From positions 805,043 through 869,042 of the forward strand of contig NZ_JAAOXD010000003.1 of the NCBI RefSeq assembly GCF_014694315.1: a stretch of 64,000 nt of DNA. Direction: 5' to 3'. Shown one piece after another: positions 17,418 to 26,000 of this stretch (position 1 is the first letter of the stretch; every line of letters starts with the position of its first letter). This DNA comes from Arthrobacter ipis. Its GTDB lineage: Bacteria > Actinomycetota > Actinomycetes > Actinomycetales > Micrococcaceae. The notes under the pieces were generated by a model. It was not told where the DNA came from. It made no database searches and saw nothing but the letters and a program-made list of their open reading frames with translations. Both the position numbers and the translations under genes were made by a program.

Positions 17418-18314
17418 ATGAACGAAACCGGGCGCCCGCAAGACTTTCCACTCTCCAATCCCCGAGCCGATCGGGTCAGGGACGTGGCGAAGCTTGCAGG
17501 GCGCCCGGCCCGTTTAAAGCGCCGGCAGTTCCTGGCCGAAGGCCCGCAGGCAGTACGTGAGGCCTTGGTGCTTCACGGCAAGCGGATCGCTGCGGGCCAG
17601 CCGGGCATAGTCCGCGAGGTCTATGCCAGCGAGGCCTGCCTGGACCGGTACCCCGAGTTTGAAGAACTGGCCGTGGAAACCAGCGCCCGGGTCGCCACGG
17701 ACGACGTCCTGGCCGCCATGGCGGATACGGTCACCCCGCAGGGGATCGTTGCGGTGTGCGATTTCGTGGATGTCGCCCTGGCGGACGTGCTCGACGCCGG
17801 ACCGCGGCTGATTGCCGTGCTCTGCCAGGTCCGCGATCCCGGGAATGCCGGGACGGTGCTTCGGGCTGCGGACGCCGCCGGCGCCGACGCCGTGGTCCTC
17901 ACCGGTTCCAGCGTGGACATCTACAATCCCAAGGCGGTCCGCTCGACTGCCGGCTCCCTCTTCCACCTTCCGGTGGTCCTCGGCGCCGACGTCAATGAGC
18001 TGGCTGCGCTGTGCAAGGACCGGGGGATCGGCGTGCTTGCAGCGGACGGCTACGGGCAGCTGAACCTGGACCGCCTGCAGGATGAGAACGCCGCACGCCG
18101 GCTCGGCGCTTCGGCCGCCGGCTCTGACTACGCCCTGGAAAACCCCACGGCCTGGCTTTTCGGCAACGAAGCCCAGGGGCTCTCAGAGGACGAGCTTGCG
18201 CTAGCCGACCATCGGGTGGCGGTGCCCGTCTACGGCGCCGCTGAGAGCCTCAACCTTGGAACGGCCGCCACCGTCTGCCTCTACGCCAGTGCGAGGTCCC
18301 AGCAGCCCGCCTAG
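17418..18314 (+). CDS. TrmH/SpoU-family RNA 2'-O-methyltransferase
   Basis: A 298-residue SPOUT enzyme of the group next to rplT in many bacteria (often called tsnR/spoU), which methylates 2'-OH groups in rRNA. It has the N-terminal substrate-binding domain (RRQFLAEGPQAVREAL) and the three SpoU motifs: VLCQVRDPGNAGTVLRAADAAG with motif-1 Asn, WLFGNEAQGLSEDEL, and VPVYGAAESLNLGTAATVCLY. ATG 17418 with AAGG 8 bases upstream is chosen; GTG 17391 is possible but its purine run is only 3 bases away. Target nucleotide unknown. Confidence 0.9.
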   Translation: MNETGRPQDFPLSNPRADRVRDVAKLAGRPARLKRRQFLAEGPQAVREALVLHGKRIAAGQPGIVREVYASEACLDRYPEFEELAVETSARVATDDVLAAMADTVTPQGIVAVCDFVDVALADVLDAGPRLIAVLCQVRDPGNAGTVLRAADAAGADAVVLTGSSVDIYNPKAVRSTAGSLFHLPVVLGADVNELAALCKDRGIGVLAADGYGQLNLDRLQDENAARRLGASAAGSDYALENPTAWLFGNEAQGLSEDELALADHRVAVPVYGAAESLNLGTAATVCLYASARSQQPA

Positions 18315-18319
18315 CGCGC

Positions 18320-18385
18320 TGGAGTTTTTTGCAGATATCGGCCGCAAAGGGCACTATTAGTCGCGATATCTGCACAAAAACTCCA
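18320..18385. repeat. Long inverted repeat with 21/22-bp arms
   Basis: Arms 18320-18340 and 18364-18385 are inverted copies: TGGAGTTTTT-TGCAGATATCG against TGGAGTTTTT-G-TGCAGATATCG, a single-base difference, around a 23-base centre. The AT-rich arms stand out from the surrounding DNA. The T run lies inside the stem, so it is not a standard terminator. It may be a dispersed palindromic (REP- or MITE-like) element or a transposon end pair. Confidence 0.75.
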
Positions 18386-18416
18386 CTGGTAGACAGTGTC
18401 GTCAGCCATGCACGAA

Positions 18417-18452
18417 GGAGCGGGGGTCCACCGTTCGGTGGACCCCCGCTCC
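18417..18452 (+). terminator. Strong rho-independent terminator
   Basis: A perfect 16-bp stem with GTTC loop (18417-18432 with 18437-18452) is followed by TGTCTGTTTGTCTGTT. It lies between the rRNA methyltransferase gene and the convergent GlsB gene and ends the infC operon. Confidence 0.85.
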
Positions 18453-18512
18453 TGTCTGTTTGTCTGTTATGGGCCTGGGCTGTTGCGGCCCAATGCCTGT
18501 GATCCGGGCCTG

Positions 18513-18788
18513 TTATGGTGCCCGGGTGCTGTGGCTGCGGCCGGTGATGGCGCCGTAGATACCTGCGACTACGAGGCCGCCGATGATGGCGAGGATCCAG
18601 GTGCCAAGGTCAAAGAACGCCAGGTCACCCTTGCCGAAGAGAAGGCTGCCGATCCAGCCGCCAACGATGGCGCCAACGACGCCCAGAACCAAGCTGGTGA
18701 CCCAGCCGCCGCCGACCCTGCCGGGCATAACGGCTTTAACGATTGCGCCTACGATCAGGCCGAGAATAATCCAAGCAAGAAATCCCAT
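18513..18788 (-). CDS. GlsB/YeaQ/YmgE family membrane protein
   Basis: A 91-residue protein with three hydrophobic helices (FLAWIILGLIVGAIVKAVM, VTSLVLGVVGAIVGGWIGSL, TWILAIIGGLVVAGIYGAI), the layout of the GlsB/YeaQ/YmgE group. The motif PGRVGGGW in the first loop is characteristic. These proteins are linked to envelope or general stress, but their mechanism is unknown. ATG 18788 is chosen because AAGGAG lies 6 bases upstream; an ATG 15 bases earlier lacks that spacing. Confidence 0.88.
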   Translation of the reverse strand: MGFLAWIILGLIVGAIVKAVMPGRVGGGWVTSLVLGVVGAIVGGWIGSLLFGKGDLAFFDLGTWILAIIGGLVVAGIYGAITGRSHSTRAP

Positions 18789-19020
18789 TGTCTGCTCCTT
18801 CATATTCGTCGGGATCGATTCTTATCAGTCCCGATATGGCTTCAAGCTAACACAGCGCGTGATTATTTGTCAGCAGGCTTACTTTTGGCTCTTTTCGTGG
18901 CGTGTGAAGTCGTGTCCGGCGCCTGTCCGGGGCCGGACGGGTACGGTATTTACTAGACGGCGGTTCCATGCCGCCCTGTCCCATCCGTTGAAAATATCCA
19001 CGTGAAGAGGTGAGCCTCCC

Positions 19021-19974
19021 TTGGCTGCAAGTGGCGGTAACAAGGCGATTGTGGCGGCGCTGGCTGCCAACCTGACCATCGCTGTCCTGAAGTTCGTCGC
19101 GTTCCTGCTGACGCGATCATCGTCGATGCTGGCTGAAGCGATCCACTCAGTCGCGGACTCCGGCAACCAGATCCTGCTCCTGGTCGGCGGGAAACGCGCC
19201 CAGCGCGCAGCCAGCCCGGAACACCCCTTTGGCTACGGCCGCGAGCGTTACATCTATGCGTTCATCGTTTCCATCGTGCTCTTTAGCGTCGGCGGCCTGT
19301 TCGCCCTGTATGAGGGATGGGAAAAAATCCAGCACCCGCACGCGATTGAAGGTGACTTCTGGTGGGTGCCCCTGGCCGTGCTGGTGGGAGCCATCATCGC
19401 CGAGTCGTTCTCGTTCCGGACGGCCATCATGGAAGCCAACCACATCCGCGGCAGCCAGGGCTGGATCAGCTTTGTTCGGACCGCCAAGCAGCCCGAGCTT
19501 CCGGTGATCCTGCTCGAGGACTTCGGTGCGCTGCTGGGCCTCGTCTTCGCTCTGTTCGGCGTGGGGCTTACCCTGCTGACCGGCGACGGCATCTGGGACG
19601 GAATCGGAACCGGGATGATCGGTCTGCTGCTGGTGGCTATTGCCGTGATCCTGGCGATGGAAACCAAGTCCCTGCTGCTGGGGGAGTCGGCAACCAAGGA
19701 CGACGTCGGCCGGATCCGGCACGCCATCGAGGCGGACGGCACCGCAATCATCCACCTCAAGACCCTGCACCTGGGCCCGGAGGAACTGCTCGTGGCCGCC
19801 AAGATCAGCGTGGAGGCAGGTGATTCCGGGCTGGACATCGCCAAGGCCATTGACGACGCCGAAGCCCGGATCCGCTCGGCAGTTCCCATCGCGCGGGTCA
19901 TCTACCTGGAGCCCGACATCCGCCGCGCCCAGGTGGCCAGCGGGCCCGCGCTTGCGGGCGACTCAGGCGCCTAG
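19021..19974 (+). CDS. Cation diffusion facilitator (CDF) family metal transporter
   Basis: A 317-residue CDF protein of the ZNT9-like branch. CDF carriers export divalent metals (Zn, Mn, Co, Fe) by proton antiport. TM2 carries AEAIHSVADSGNQ, matching the HxxxD metal site, and the loop PFGYGRERYIYAF follows. The cytoplasmic C-terminal domain starts near GESATKDDVGRI. The second HxxxD site is replaced by EDFGALLG, seen in this branch. The start is TTG at 19021, preceded by AGAGGTGAG; it is the only start giving a full TM1. Metal specificity cannot be read from the sequence. Confidence 0.87.
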   Translation: MAASGGNKAIVAALAANLTIAVLKFVAFLLTRSSSMLAEAIHSVADSGNQILLLVGGKRAQRAASPEHPFGYGRERYIYAFIVSIVLFSVGGLFALYEGWEKIQHPHAIEGDFWWVPLAVLVGAIIAESFSFRTAIMEANHIRGSQGWISFVRTAKQPELPVILLEDFGALLGLVFALFGVGLTLLTGDGIWDGIGTGMIGLLLVAIAVILAMETKSLLLGESATKDDVGRIRHAIEADGTAIIHLKTLHLGPEELLVAAKISVEAGDSGLDIAKAIDDAEARIRSAVPIARVIYLEPDIRRAQVASGPALAGDSGA

Positions 19975-19992
19975 CTGCTTACGCCCTGGGTC

Positions 19993-20092
19993 CGGCTCCG
20001 TGAGATTCTGGGCCGCTGGCGCCGGGCAATTATGGGACGCTGGCTCCGTGAAATTTTGAGCCGGGCAATTCTGAGCCGCTGGTTCCGTGACT
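19993..20092. repeat. Degenerate tandem repeat block between convergent CDF and MFS genes
   Basis: The ~100 bases between the two stop codons are made of imperfect copies of two alternating modules. One is like CTCCGTGARATTYTGRGCCG and the other like CCGGGCAATTMTGRGMCGCTGG. On the minus strand it translates into repeats of the type TEPAAQNCPA directly after the MFS stop (20097-20099). It looks like repeated slippage duplication, not a gene. Confidence 0.7.
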
Positions 20093-20096
20093 GCTG

Positions 20097-21302
20097 TTAC
20101 GGGGCCAGCGGCTTTTTGCGTTCCAGCAGGCCACTGAACAGGGCCACGATCAGGCCGAGAATGGCCAGAACGGCACCCACCAGGGCGGGCGCAACGTAGC
20201 CCCAGCCCCATGCGATCACCAGGCCACCCAGGAAGGCGCCCAAAGCGTTGGCGACGTTCAGAGCGGCGTGGTTGAGCGAGGACGCCAGCGAGGGCGCGTC
20301 AGGGGACGCGTCCAGCAGGCGGGTCTGCAGGGCGGGCACGAGCATGGACCCGGCGCCACCCACAACGAACACCATGAGGAAGGCTGACCACGGCCAGTGC
20401 ACCGCCACGGCGTACACCACCAGTGCGACGGCGATTCCCGGCAGGACGCGGTAGATGGTCCCCATCACGGACTTGTCCGCGATCCGGCCACCGAGGATGT
20501 TGCCGCCCACCATTCCCAGTCCGTACAGGGCCACCACGAACGGCAGCAGTGCGGCGGGGATCCCGGCCACGGAGGTCATGGTATGGGAGATGTAGGTGTA
20601 CGTGGCGAAGAACCCGCCAAATCCGACGATGCCGATGAGGATAGCCAGCCAGACCTGCGCCCTTTTGAGCGCGCCCAGCTCCCTGCGGATGCTGGCGTCC
20701 GCGTGCGCCTTTTGGAACGGAACGAATTTCCAGATGAGCGCCAGGGTCACCAGTCCCAGCACTCCCACCAGGACAAAGAGCAGCCGCCAGCCAAAGCTCT
20801 GGCCGAGCCAGGTGGCGAAGGGGACACCGACCACGTTGGCAACAGTGAGTCCCGCCATGACCATGGAGATGGCCCAGCCCCGCTTGGTCGGCGCCACCAA
20901 GGAAGCAGCGATGACCGCGGCCACGCCAAAAAACGCGCCGTGCGGCAGGCCGGCGGCGAACCGGGAGACCAGCATGCTCGCGTAATCGGGTGCGATGAAC
21001 GAGGAGAGGTTGGCAACGCTGAAGAACAGCATGAGCCCCAGCGCAAGGAACTTGCGCGGCAGTTTCGCTCCGACGGCGGCAAGCACTGGAGCTCCGACGA
21101 CGACGCCCAGGGCGTAGGCCGAGATGAGGTGGCCGGCCTCGGGAGTGGTGATCCGGAGTCCCACTTCGACCTCCTTGAGCAGCCCCATCATGGCGAACTC
21201 GGTAACGCCGATGCCGAAGCCGCCCATGGCCAGGGCCAGGATGGCGGGTCCGATTTGTGTGGCGGCCTTGGGCGCGCGGGGAGCCTGGACAGTGGAAGTC
21301 AT
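20097..21302 (-). CDS. MFS transporter, DHA1-type (AraJ/CmlR-like)
   Basis: A 401-residue protein with 12 hydrophobic segments. The N-terminal GIGVTEFAMMGLLKEVEVGL with the early Glu is typical of DHA1 efflux carriers of the AraJ/PbuE/CmlR kind, which export sugars, nucleosides or drugs. Motif A-like KLPRKFLALG and the motif-C-like PHGAFFGVAAVIAASLV segment are present. The start ATG 21302 gives a short hydrophilic lead before TM1. The gene stands alone, convergent with the CDF gene and divergent from the NUDIX gene. Substrate unknown. Confidence 0.88.
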   Translation of the reverse strand: MTSTVQAPRAPKAATQIGPAILALAMGGFGIGVTEFAMMGLLKEVEVGLRITTPEAGHLISAYALGVVVGAPVLAAVGAKLPRKFLALGLMLFFSVANLSSFIAPDYASMLVSRFAAGLPHGAFFGVAAVIAASLVAPTKRGWAISMVMAGLTVANVVGVPFATWLGQSFGWRLLFVLVGVLGLVTLALIWKFVPFQKAHADASIRRELGALKRAQVWLAILIGIVGFGGFFATYTYISHTMTSVAGIPAALLPFVVALYGLGMVGGNILGGRIADKSVMGTIYRVLPGIAVALVVYAVAVHWPWSAFLMVFVVGGAGSMLVPALQTRLLDASPDAPSLASSLNHAALNVANALGAFLGGLVIAWGWGYVAPALVGAVLAILGLIVALFSGLLERKKPLAP

Positions 21303-21446
21303 GTGCCTGCTTTTCGAAGGGGATTTGCGGAGTAGGCCTCGTTGCCACTGATATGTGTGATTTTAACAAGCTTCGCGGCGGTAGTGATATTCCCGACCGG
21401 GCGGGGCCCGCCTCATGAAAAGCCTGTGCCCTCATAGACTGGACCG

Positions 21447-21905
21447 GTGACTGAACTGATTAAAGTCGTCGGCGGGGCCGTGCTGGACTCGTTGTCCGCG
21501 CCTGCCCGGCTTCTTGTTGCGCGCCGCACAGCACCGCCGCAGTTCGCCGGCATGTGGGAATTCCCGGGCGGCAAGGTGGAACCGGGCGAGGCCCCCGAGA
21601 GTGCACTGCACCGGGAGCTCCGTGAGGAACTCGGCATCGGCGTCGTCCTCGGAGCGGAACTGGCGGCGCCCGAGCCGGACGGCTGGCCTCTGAACGACAA
21701 GGCCGCGATGCGGGTCTGGTTCGCCGAAGTGGCCGACGGCGACCCGCGGCCGCTCGAAGATCACGATGAACTCCGCTGGGTCAGCATCCGCGAAGGTGAC
21801 GAAGCTCTCAGTCTGCCCTGGATTCCGGCCGACCTCCCGATTGTCCAGGCCCTGCTCGCCAGCGTCACCGCAGCGAGCCGCGCGGGCTCCCTCCCCGGAA
21901 ATTAA
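21447..21905 (+). CDS. NUDIX hydrolase, MutT-like
   Basis: A 152-residue NUDIX protein. The box G-x5-E-x7-REUxEExGU is intact as GGKVEPGEAPESALHRELRE followed by ELGI, and the preceding FAGMWEFPGGK matches (d)NTP-type MutT enzymes that hydrolyse 8-oxo-dGTP. GTG 21447 has no Shine-Dalgarno but follows a -10-like TAGACT (21435-21440) by 6 bases, implying a leaderless mRNA. Sanitising oxidised nucleotides is the likely but unproven role. Confidence 0.9.
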   Translation: MTELIKVVGGAVLDSLSAPARLLVARRTAPPQFAGMWEFPGGKVEPGEAPESALHRELREELGIGVVLGAELAAPEPDGWPLNDKAAMRVWFAEVADGDPRPLEDHDELRWVSIREGDEALSLPWIPADLPIVQALLASVTAASRAGSLPGN

Positions 21906-22054
21906 CGCCACCCTACGTCGGCTTCATTGAGCTGATTGTTCGGATTTGTTGCCGTCCGGGACTGCTGGGCAGAATTACATGCTGGACACCCCCGCGGTGT
22001 CTCACTCCTTGGACAGTTCCGGGAGGTCTCCACGCCCAGCACTGAAGGAACCGC

Positions 22055-23035
22055 ATGATATCCGTGAGCCGTGTCGTCAAGAGCTATGGCTCCGGGGCCG
22101 CACAGGTCCGCGCCCTCGACGACGTGACAATGTCTGTGGAAAAGGGCGAAATCTTTGGCGTCGTGGGGCAGAGCGGCGCGGGTAAGAGCACCCTGATCCG
22201 CACCATCAACTCCCTCGAACAGCCGGATTCCGGAACCGTTCACGTCGGCGGCCGGGACATGACAAAACTGGCCGGCCGGGAGCTGCGGCAGGCCCGCCAC
22301 GACATCGGCATGATCTTCCAGCACTTCAACCTCCTTAGCGGCCGCACCGTGCGGGCCAACGTCGAGCTTTCGCTCGAAATTACCGGTGCGGGCCGGGCCC
22401 AGCGGCGGACGCGCGCGCTGGAAATCCTTGAACTCGTGGATCTGCACGGCAAGGCGGACGCGTATCCCGCCCAGCTGTCGGGCGGGCAGAAGCAGCGCGT
22501 CGGCATCGCCCGCGCGCTGGCGTCCAACCCGTCCGTGCTCCTCAGTGATGAAGCCACCTCGGCGCTGGACCCGGACACCACACGCCAGATCCTCGACCTG
22601 ATCCGGCAGCTGAGCAAGGATCTGAGCCTGACCGTACTTCTCATCACGCACGAGATGGACGTGGTCAAGCGCATCTGCGACTCGGCCGCTGTCATGAGCC
22701 AGGGGCGGATCCTGGAGCAGGGCTCCGTCGAGAAACTGCTGACCACGGAGAAGTCCCTGCTTGGCCAGGCACTCTTCCCCCTGGGCGACATCCCGCCTAC
22801 CTCCAACGCGGTAGTAGAGATCACCTTCACCGGAGTCGCCACTGACCGGCCGGTCATAGCCCAGCTGGCACGCCAGCACGGCATCGACGTGGGAATCCTG
22901 GGTGCTGCCGTGGAGACCATCCACGGCCGCCAGACAGGGCGGACCCGCCTGGAACTGCCCGGCGATGAAAGGACCGTGTCCGGCGCCGTCGCCGACCTGC
23001 GGTCCCAAGGACTTTATGTGGAGGTAATCAAGTGA
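22055..23035 (+). CDS. metN: Methionine ABC transporter ATP-binding protein MetN
   Basis: The ATPase of the MetNIQ importer for methionine. It has Walker A GQSGAGKST near residue 39, Q-loop MIFQHFNLL, signature LSGGQKQRVGIARAL near 141, Walker B VLLSDEATSALD, and the switch His in LLITHEMD. A C-terminal NIL domain (about residues 255-326) binds methionine and gives feedback inhibition. It has 326 residues and overlaps metI by 4 bp. No SAM riboswitch was recognisable in the 149-bp upstream gap, only a short GACACC/GGTGTC hairpin near 21985. Confidence 0.95.
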   Translation: MISVSRVVKSYGSGAAQVRALDDVTMSVEKGEIFGVVGQSGAGKSTLIRTINSLEQPDSGTVHVGGRDMTKLAGRELRQARHDIGMIFQHFNLLSGRTVRANVELSLEITGAGRAQRRTRALEILELVDLHGKADAYPAQLSGGQKQRVGIARALASNPSVLLSDEATSALDPDTTRQILDLIRQLSKDLSLTVLLITHEMDVVKRICDSAAVMSQGRILEQGSVEKLLTTEKSLLGQALFPLGDIPPTSNAVVEITFTGVATDRPVIAQLARQHGIDVGILGAAVETIHGRQTGRTRLELPGDERTVSGAVADLRSQGLYVEVIK

Positions 23036-23733
23036 TCGACCGCAACGATCCGTACTTCTGGGCGGACCTGCTGGACACCATCCTCAGGGGCGCCGGGGAG
23101 ACCTTTTACACGGTGGGCGTGAGCCTGCTCCTCACCGTTCTCTTCGGGCTGGCGGCCGGCGTGCTGCTGGTTACCACCGAGGCTCACGGGCTGCTGGCCA
23201 GGCCATTCGGCAGCCGCGCCCTGGGGGTCGCATTGAACCGGGTGCTGGACGTCGTGGTGAACATCGGCCGGTCCATCCCGTTCATCATTCTGATGATCCT
23301 TCTGATTCCCTTCACCCGCCTGCTGGTCGGCTCCTTTATCGGCCCGACGGCGGCAATCGTACCGCTGTCGATCGCCGGCATTCCGTTCTTCGCAAGGCTC
23401 GTGGAAATAGGCATCCGCGAAGTGCCCAGGGGCCTCGTTGAAGCAGCCCAGTCGCTCGGCGCCACGCGTTGGACGATTCTCACCAAGGTCCTGGTTGCCG
23501 AGGCGGTTCCCGCACTGGCCCTGGGGCTGTCCACCACCGTTGTGGGCCTCATCGGGTACTCCGCAATGGTGGGTGCGGTTGGCGGCGGCGGGCTTGGCGA
23601 TGTGGCTTTCCGCTACGGCTACCAGCGCTACAGCCCCGAGTACATGTTCGCCGTCGTCATCCTGCTGATCCTCCTGGTCCAGCTGTTCCAGTCGCTGGGC
23701 AACTTTGCCGCCCGCAGGCTGTCCCACCGCTGA
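23032..23733 (+). CDS. metI: Methionine ABC transporter permease MetI
   Basis: A 233-residue inner-membrane permease with about five to six helices and the EAA-type cytoplasmic loop (EVPRGLVEAAQSLGATRWTIL) that docks on MetN. Its first half contains NIGRSIPFIILMILLIPFTR, typical of MetI. It overlaps metN and is followed after 60 bp by metQ. Confidence 0.95.
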   Translation: MIDRNDPYFWADLLDTILRGAGETFYTVGVSLLLTVLFGLAAGVLLVTTEAHGLLARPFGSRALGVALNRVLDVVVNIGRSIPFIILMILLIPFTRLLVGSFIGPTAAIVPLSIAGIPFFARLVEIGIREVPRGLVEAAQSLGATRWTILTKVLVAEAVPALALGLSTTVVGLIGYSAMVGAVGGGGLGDVAFRYGYQRYSPEYMFAVVILLILLVQLFQSLGNFAARRLSHR

Positions 23734-23793
23734 CAGCGGTTCTCATCCCCATGCAGTTACATCCCCATCCGCTCCATCCTGAAAGAGTTCAGC

Positions 23794-24597
23794 ATGATTC
23801 GATCCACCATCCTCAAGGCCGCTGCTGCCGGAGCCGCCGCCGTCCTGGCCCTCTCTGCCTGTGGCAGCCCAAGCTCCTCCAGCGCATCGGAGACCATCAA
23901 GGTGGGTGCCCTCGCGGTACCCGCCGGCGACATGCTCAAGCACGTCAAGCGGGAGCTCGCGCCCAAGGAGGGCCTCACGGTCGAATACAAAGAGTTCAGC
24001 GACTACAACACGCCGAACCCTGCCGTGAGCGACGGCGACATTGATGCCAACCTCTTCCAGAACACCACGTTCATGGAGACGTACAACAAGGCCGCCGGCA
24101 AGAACCTGGTCAGCGTCGGAAAGGTTTACCTGCCGCCGATGGCCCTGTACTCCAACGAGGTGAAGAGCCTGGACGCGCTGGCCGAGGGCGCGTCGGTGGC
24201 CATCCCCAATGACCCCACCAACGAGGCCCGCGCCCTGAAACTGCTCGCGTCCAAGGGGCTCATCGAGGTGACGGAAAACCCCATCACGCTCAAGGACGTG
24301 ACCGCCAACCCAAAGAACCTGAAGTTCACCGAGATCGAGAACGCCAGCCTCCCGCAGGCATTGAACGACAAGGATGCCGCCATTGTCACCCTGGCGTTCG
24401 CCCTGCCAGCCGGCCTGAGCACTGACAAGCAGATCCTGGTCGAGGGCAAGGACAGCGCCTACTACAACGTCCTCGCCGTGAATGCGGACAAGAAGGACGA
24501 CGCCCGGGTGCAGAAGCTCTACAAGATCCTGACGTCGCAGGAGATGAAGGACTTCGTCCAGACGGAGTTCAAGGGCCTGGTGATTCCGGCCAGCTAA
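23794..24597 (+). CDS. metQ: Methionine-binding lipoprotein MetQ (NlpA family)
   Basis: The substrate-binding part of MetNIQ, anchored outside the membrane. The signal peptide is about 22 residues, with lipobox LSAC and lipidated Cys23. The NlpA fold follows (TIKVGALAVPAGDMLKHV, then DGDIDANLFQNTTFM and VAIPNDPTNEARALKLL). The length of 267 residues is normal. An imperfect tandem duplication (GCTAAGGCTGAC / GCTAAGTCTGAC, 24593-24618) covers the stop codon. Confidence 0.94.
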   Translation: MIRSTILKAAAAGAAAVLALSACGSPSSSSASETIKVGALAVPAGDMLKHVKRELAPKEGLTVEYKEFSDYNTPNPAVSDGDIDANLFQNTTFMETYNKAAGKNLVSVGKVYLPPMALYSNEVKSLDALAEGASVAIPNDPTNEARALKLLASKGLIEVTENPITLKDVTANPKNLKFTEIENASLPQALNDKDAAIVTLAFALPAGLSTDKQILVEGKDSAYYNVLAVNADKKDDARVQKLYKILTSQEMKDFVQTEFKGLVIPAS

Positions 24598-24655
24598 GGC
24601 TGACCGGCTAAGTCTGACGGGCGTACTGCGGACGGTTCGCAGTGAAACCCGCGGA

Positions 24656-24680
24656 GGGCAGGACGGTGACCGTCCTGCCC
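24656..24680 (+). terminator. Rho-independent terminator of metNIQ
   Basis: GGGCAGGACGG and CCGTCCTGCCC form a perfect 11-bp stem with a TGA loop, followed by TTTACTTATTTG. It lies 59 bp after the metQ stop. Confidence 0.88.
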
Positions 24681-24684
24681 TTTA

Positions 24685-24735
24685 CTTATTTGTTGGATTC
24701 GCTTATTTGTTGGATTCGCTTATTTGTTGGATGCG
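24685..24735. repeat. 17-bp tandem repeat, three copies
   Basis: CTTATTTGTTGGATTCG is repeated three times (24685-24701, 24702-24718, 24719-24735), the last with one change. Read on the minus strand each unit ends in TAA. The array lies just past the stop of the radical SAM gene. Confidence 0.85.
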
Positions 24736-24762
24736 CTTTTGGTTGGCGGCGCGGCGGCAGGC

Positions 24763-25917
24763 TCAGAACAGCGTGGGCTGGGACGTCCGGGCTGCGCTTT
24801 GGGACCCATGCTGCCCTGACGCGTGCTGCCCGGACCCGTGCTGCGCCGACCTAGCCTGCCCTGAGCGATCCTGCGGAATGCTTCCCTCGGGGTAGGCAGC
24901 TTCCTCGCCGCGGGGATCGTCGACGGGGGAATCCTCGACGTCCCGGTGGCTGAACCCGTGCGAGCCGGTGAAGCCGTGCCGGGCTTTGAAGAAGCGGATC
25001 CTGCCGGCAAGCCAGGTGCGGTATTCCTTGGAGGCGTACGAGCCTGTGCCGTACAGCCTGCGGTAGCGGCCCGCCAGTTCCGGATGCCGGGCGGCGATCC
25101 ACTGCATGAACCATTCCCGGGTGCCGGGCTTCAGATAGAGTGCACCGGCCGTGACGCCGGTGGCACCCGCGGCTGCCAGTGAGGCGAACAGGGAGTCCAG
25201 TGCGTCGTCGCTGTCCGAGAGCCACGGGAGGATGGGCATGGCCATCACCCCGCAGGGCAGCCCGGCTTCCCGGAGCCGGGATACGAGTTTGAGCCGGGCC
25301 CTGGGCCCGGGTGTGCCGGGTTCGATGGCCTCGGAGAGTTGCTCGTCCGTCATGGCGAGCGAGATCCCGATGCCCACAGGCACCTGCGCCGCGGCATGCT
25401 TCAGGAGCGGGATGTCACGCGCCAGCAAAGTCCCCTTGGTCAGGATGGACAACGGAGTACCGGAATCGGCCAGCGCGCCGATGATGCCGGGCATCAGCCG
25501 GTACCGGCCCTCCGCCCGCTGATAGGGGTCGGTGTTGGTGCCCAGTGCCACGTGCTGCCGGTTCCAGGAGGGCTTGGCCAGCTCCTTCTGCAGCACTTCG
25601 GCTGCGTTGATCTTGACCACCACCTGGCTGTCGAAATCAAGCCCGGCGTCGAAGTCCAGGTAGGTGTGGCTCTTGCGGGCGAAGCAGTAGACGCACGCGT
25701 GGCTGCAGCCCCGGTAAGGGTTCACGGTCCACTCGAACGGCATCCGTGAGCCGGCGGGCACCTTGTTGAGCACCGATTTGGCGGTGACCTCGTGAAAGGT
25801 GACGCCGGCGAACTCGGGCGTGGACACAGACCGCACCAGGCCGGCCAAGGGCAGCAGCGGTGCAGCCCCGGGCATCTCCTCCTGTGCCGGTTTGAGTGCC
25901 TGCGCGTCCCATCTCAT
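24763..25917 (-). CDS. Rv2578c family radical SAM protein
   Basis: A 384-residue radical SAM protein. The 4Fe-4S cysteines are Cys71, Cys75 and Cys78 in RGCSHACVYC, followed by FARKSHTYL. The arrangement is that of the actinobacterial Rv2578c group, distantly like spore photoproduct lyase. The barrel is complete (LGTNTDPYQRAEGRYR, LSILTKGTLLARD, MPILPWLSD). The C-terminal ~60 residues are low complexity, rich in Ser/Gln/Gly/His, and end QPTLF. A LexA-box-like site lies 11 bp upstream, so damage induction is likely. The reaction it performs is unknown. Confidence 0.88.
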   Translation of the reverse strand: MRWDAQALKPAQEEMPGAAPLLPLAGLVRSVSTPEFAGVTFHEVTAKSVLNKVPAGSRMPFEWTVNPYRGCSHACVYCFARKSHTYLDFDAGLDFDSQVVVKINAAEVLQKELAKPSWNRQHVALGTNTDPYQRAEGRYRLMPGIIGALADSGTPLSILTKGTLLARDIPLLKHAAAQVPVGIGISLAMTDEQLSEAIEPGTPGPRARLKLVSRLREAGLPCGVMAMPILPWLSDSDDALDSLFASLAAAGATGVTAGALYLKPGTREWFMQWIAARHPELAGRYRRLYGTGSYASKEYRTWLAGRIRFFKARHGFTGSHGFSHRDVEDSPVDDPRGEEAAYPEGSIPQDRSGQARSAQHGSGQHASGQHGSQSAARTSQPTLF

Positions 25918-25927
25918 GCCCTCTATT

Positions 25928-25941
25928 CGAAGGTATGTTCG
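25928..25941. promoter_or_regulatory. LexA box between radical SAM gene and pcp remnant
   Basis: CGAAG-GTAT-GTTCG matches CGAAC-N4-GTTCG at 9 of 10 defined positions. It lies 11 bp upstream of the radical SAM start on the minus strand and 60 bp before the pcp remnant on the plus strand. Confidence 0.7.
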
Positions 25942-26000
25942 AACTTAAGTCAAGGCCCGCCGTCGGGCGTTTCCCACGGACCGGCGACTACGCTGGGTCC

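Noticed and set aside
21906..22054. Possible SAM riboswitch before metNIQ
   Set aside because: The 149-bp gap lacks the conserved SAM-I, SAM-II or SAM-IV core motifs I know; only a short GACACC/GGTGTC hairpin is present.
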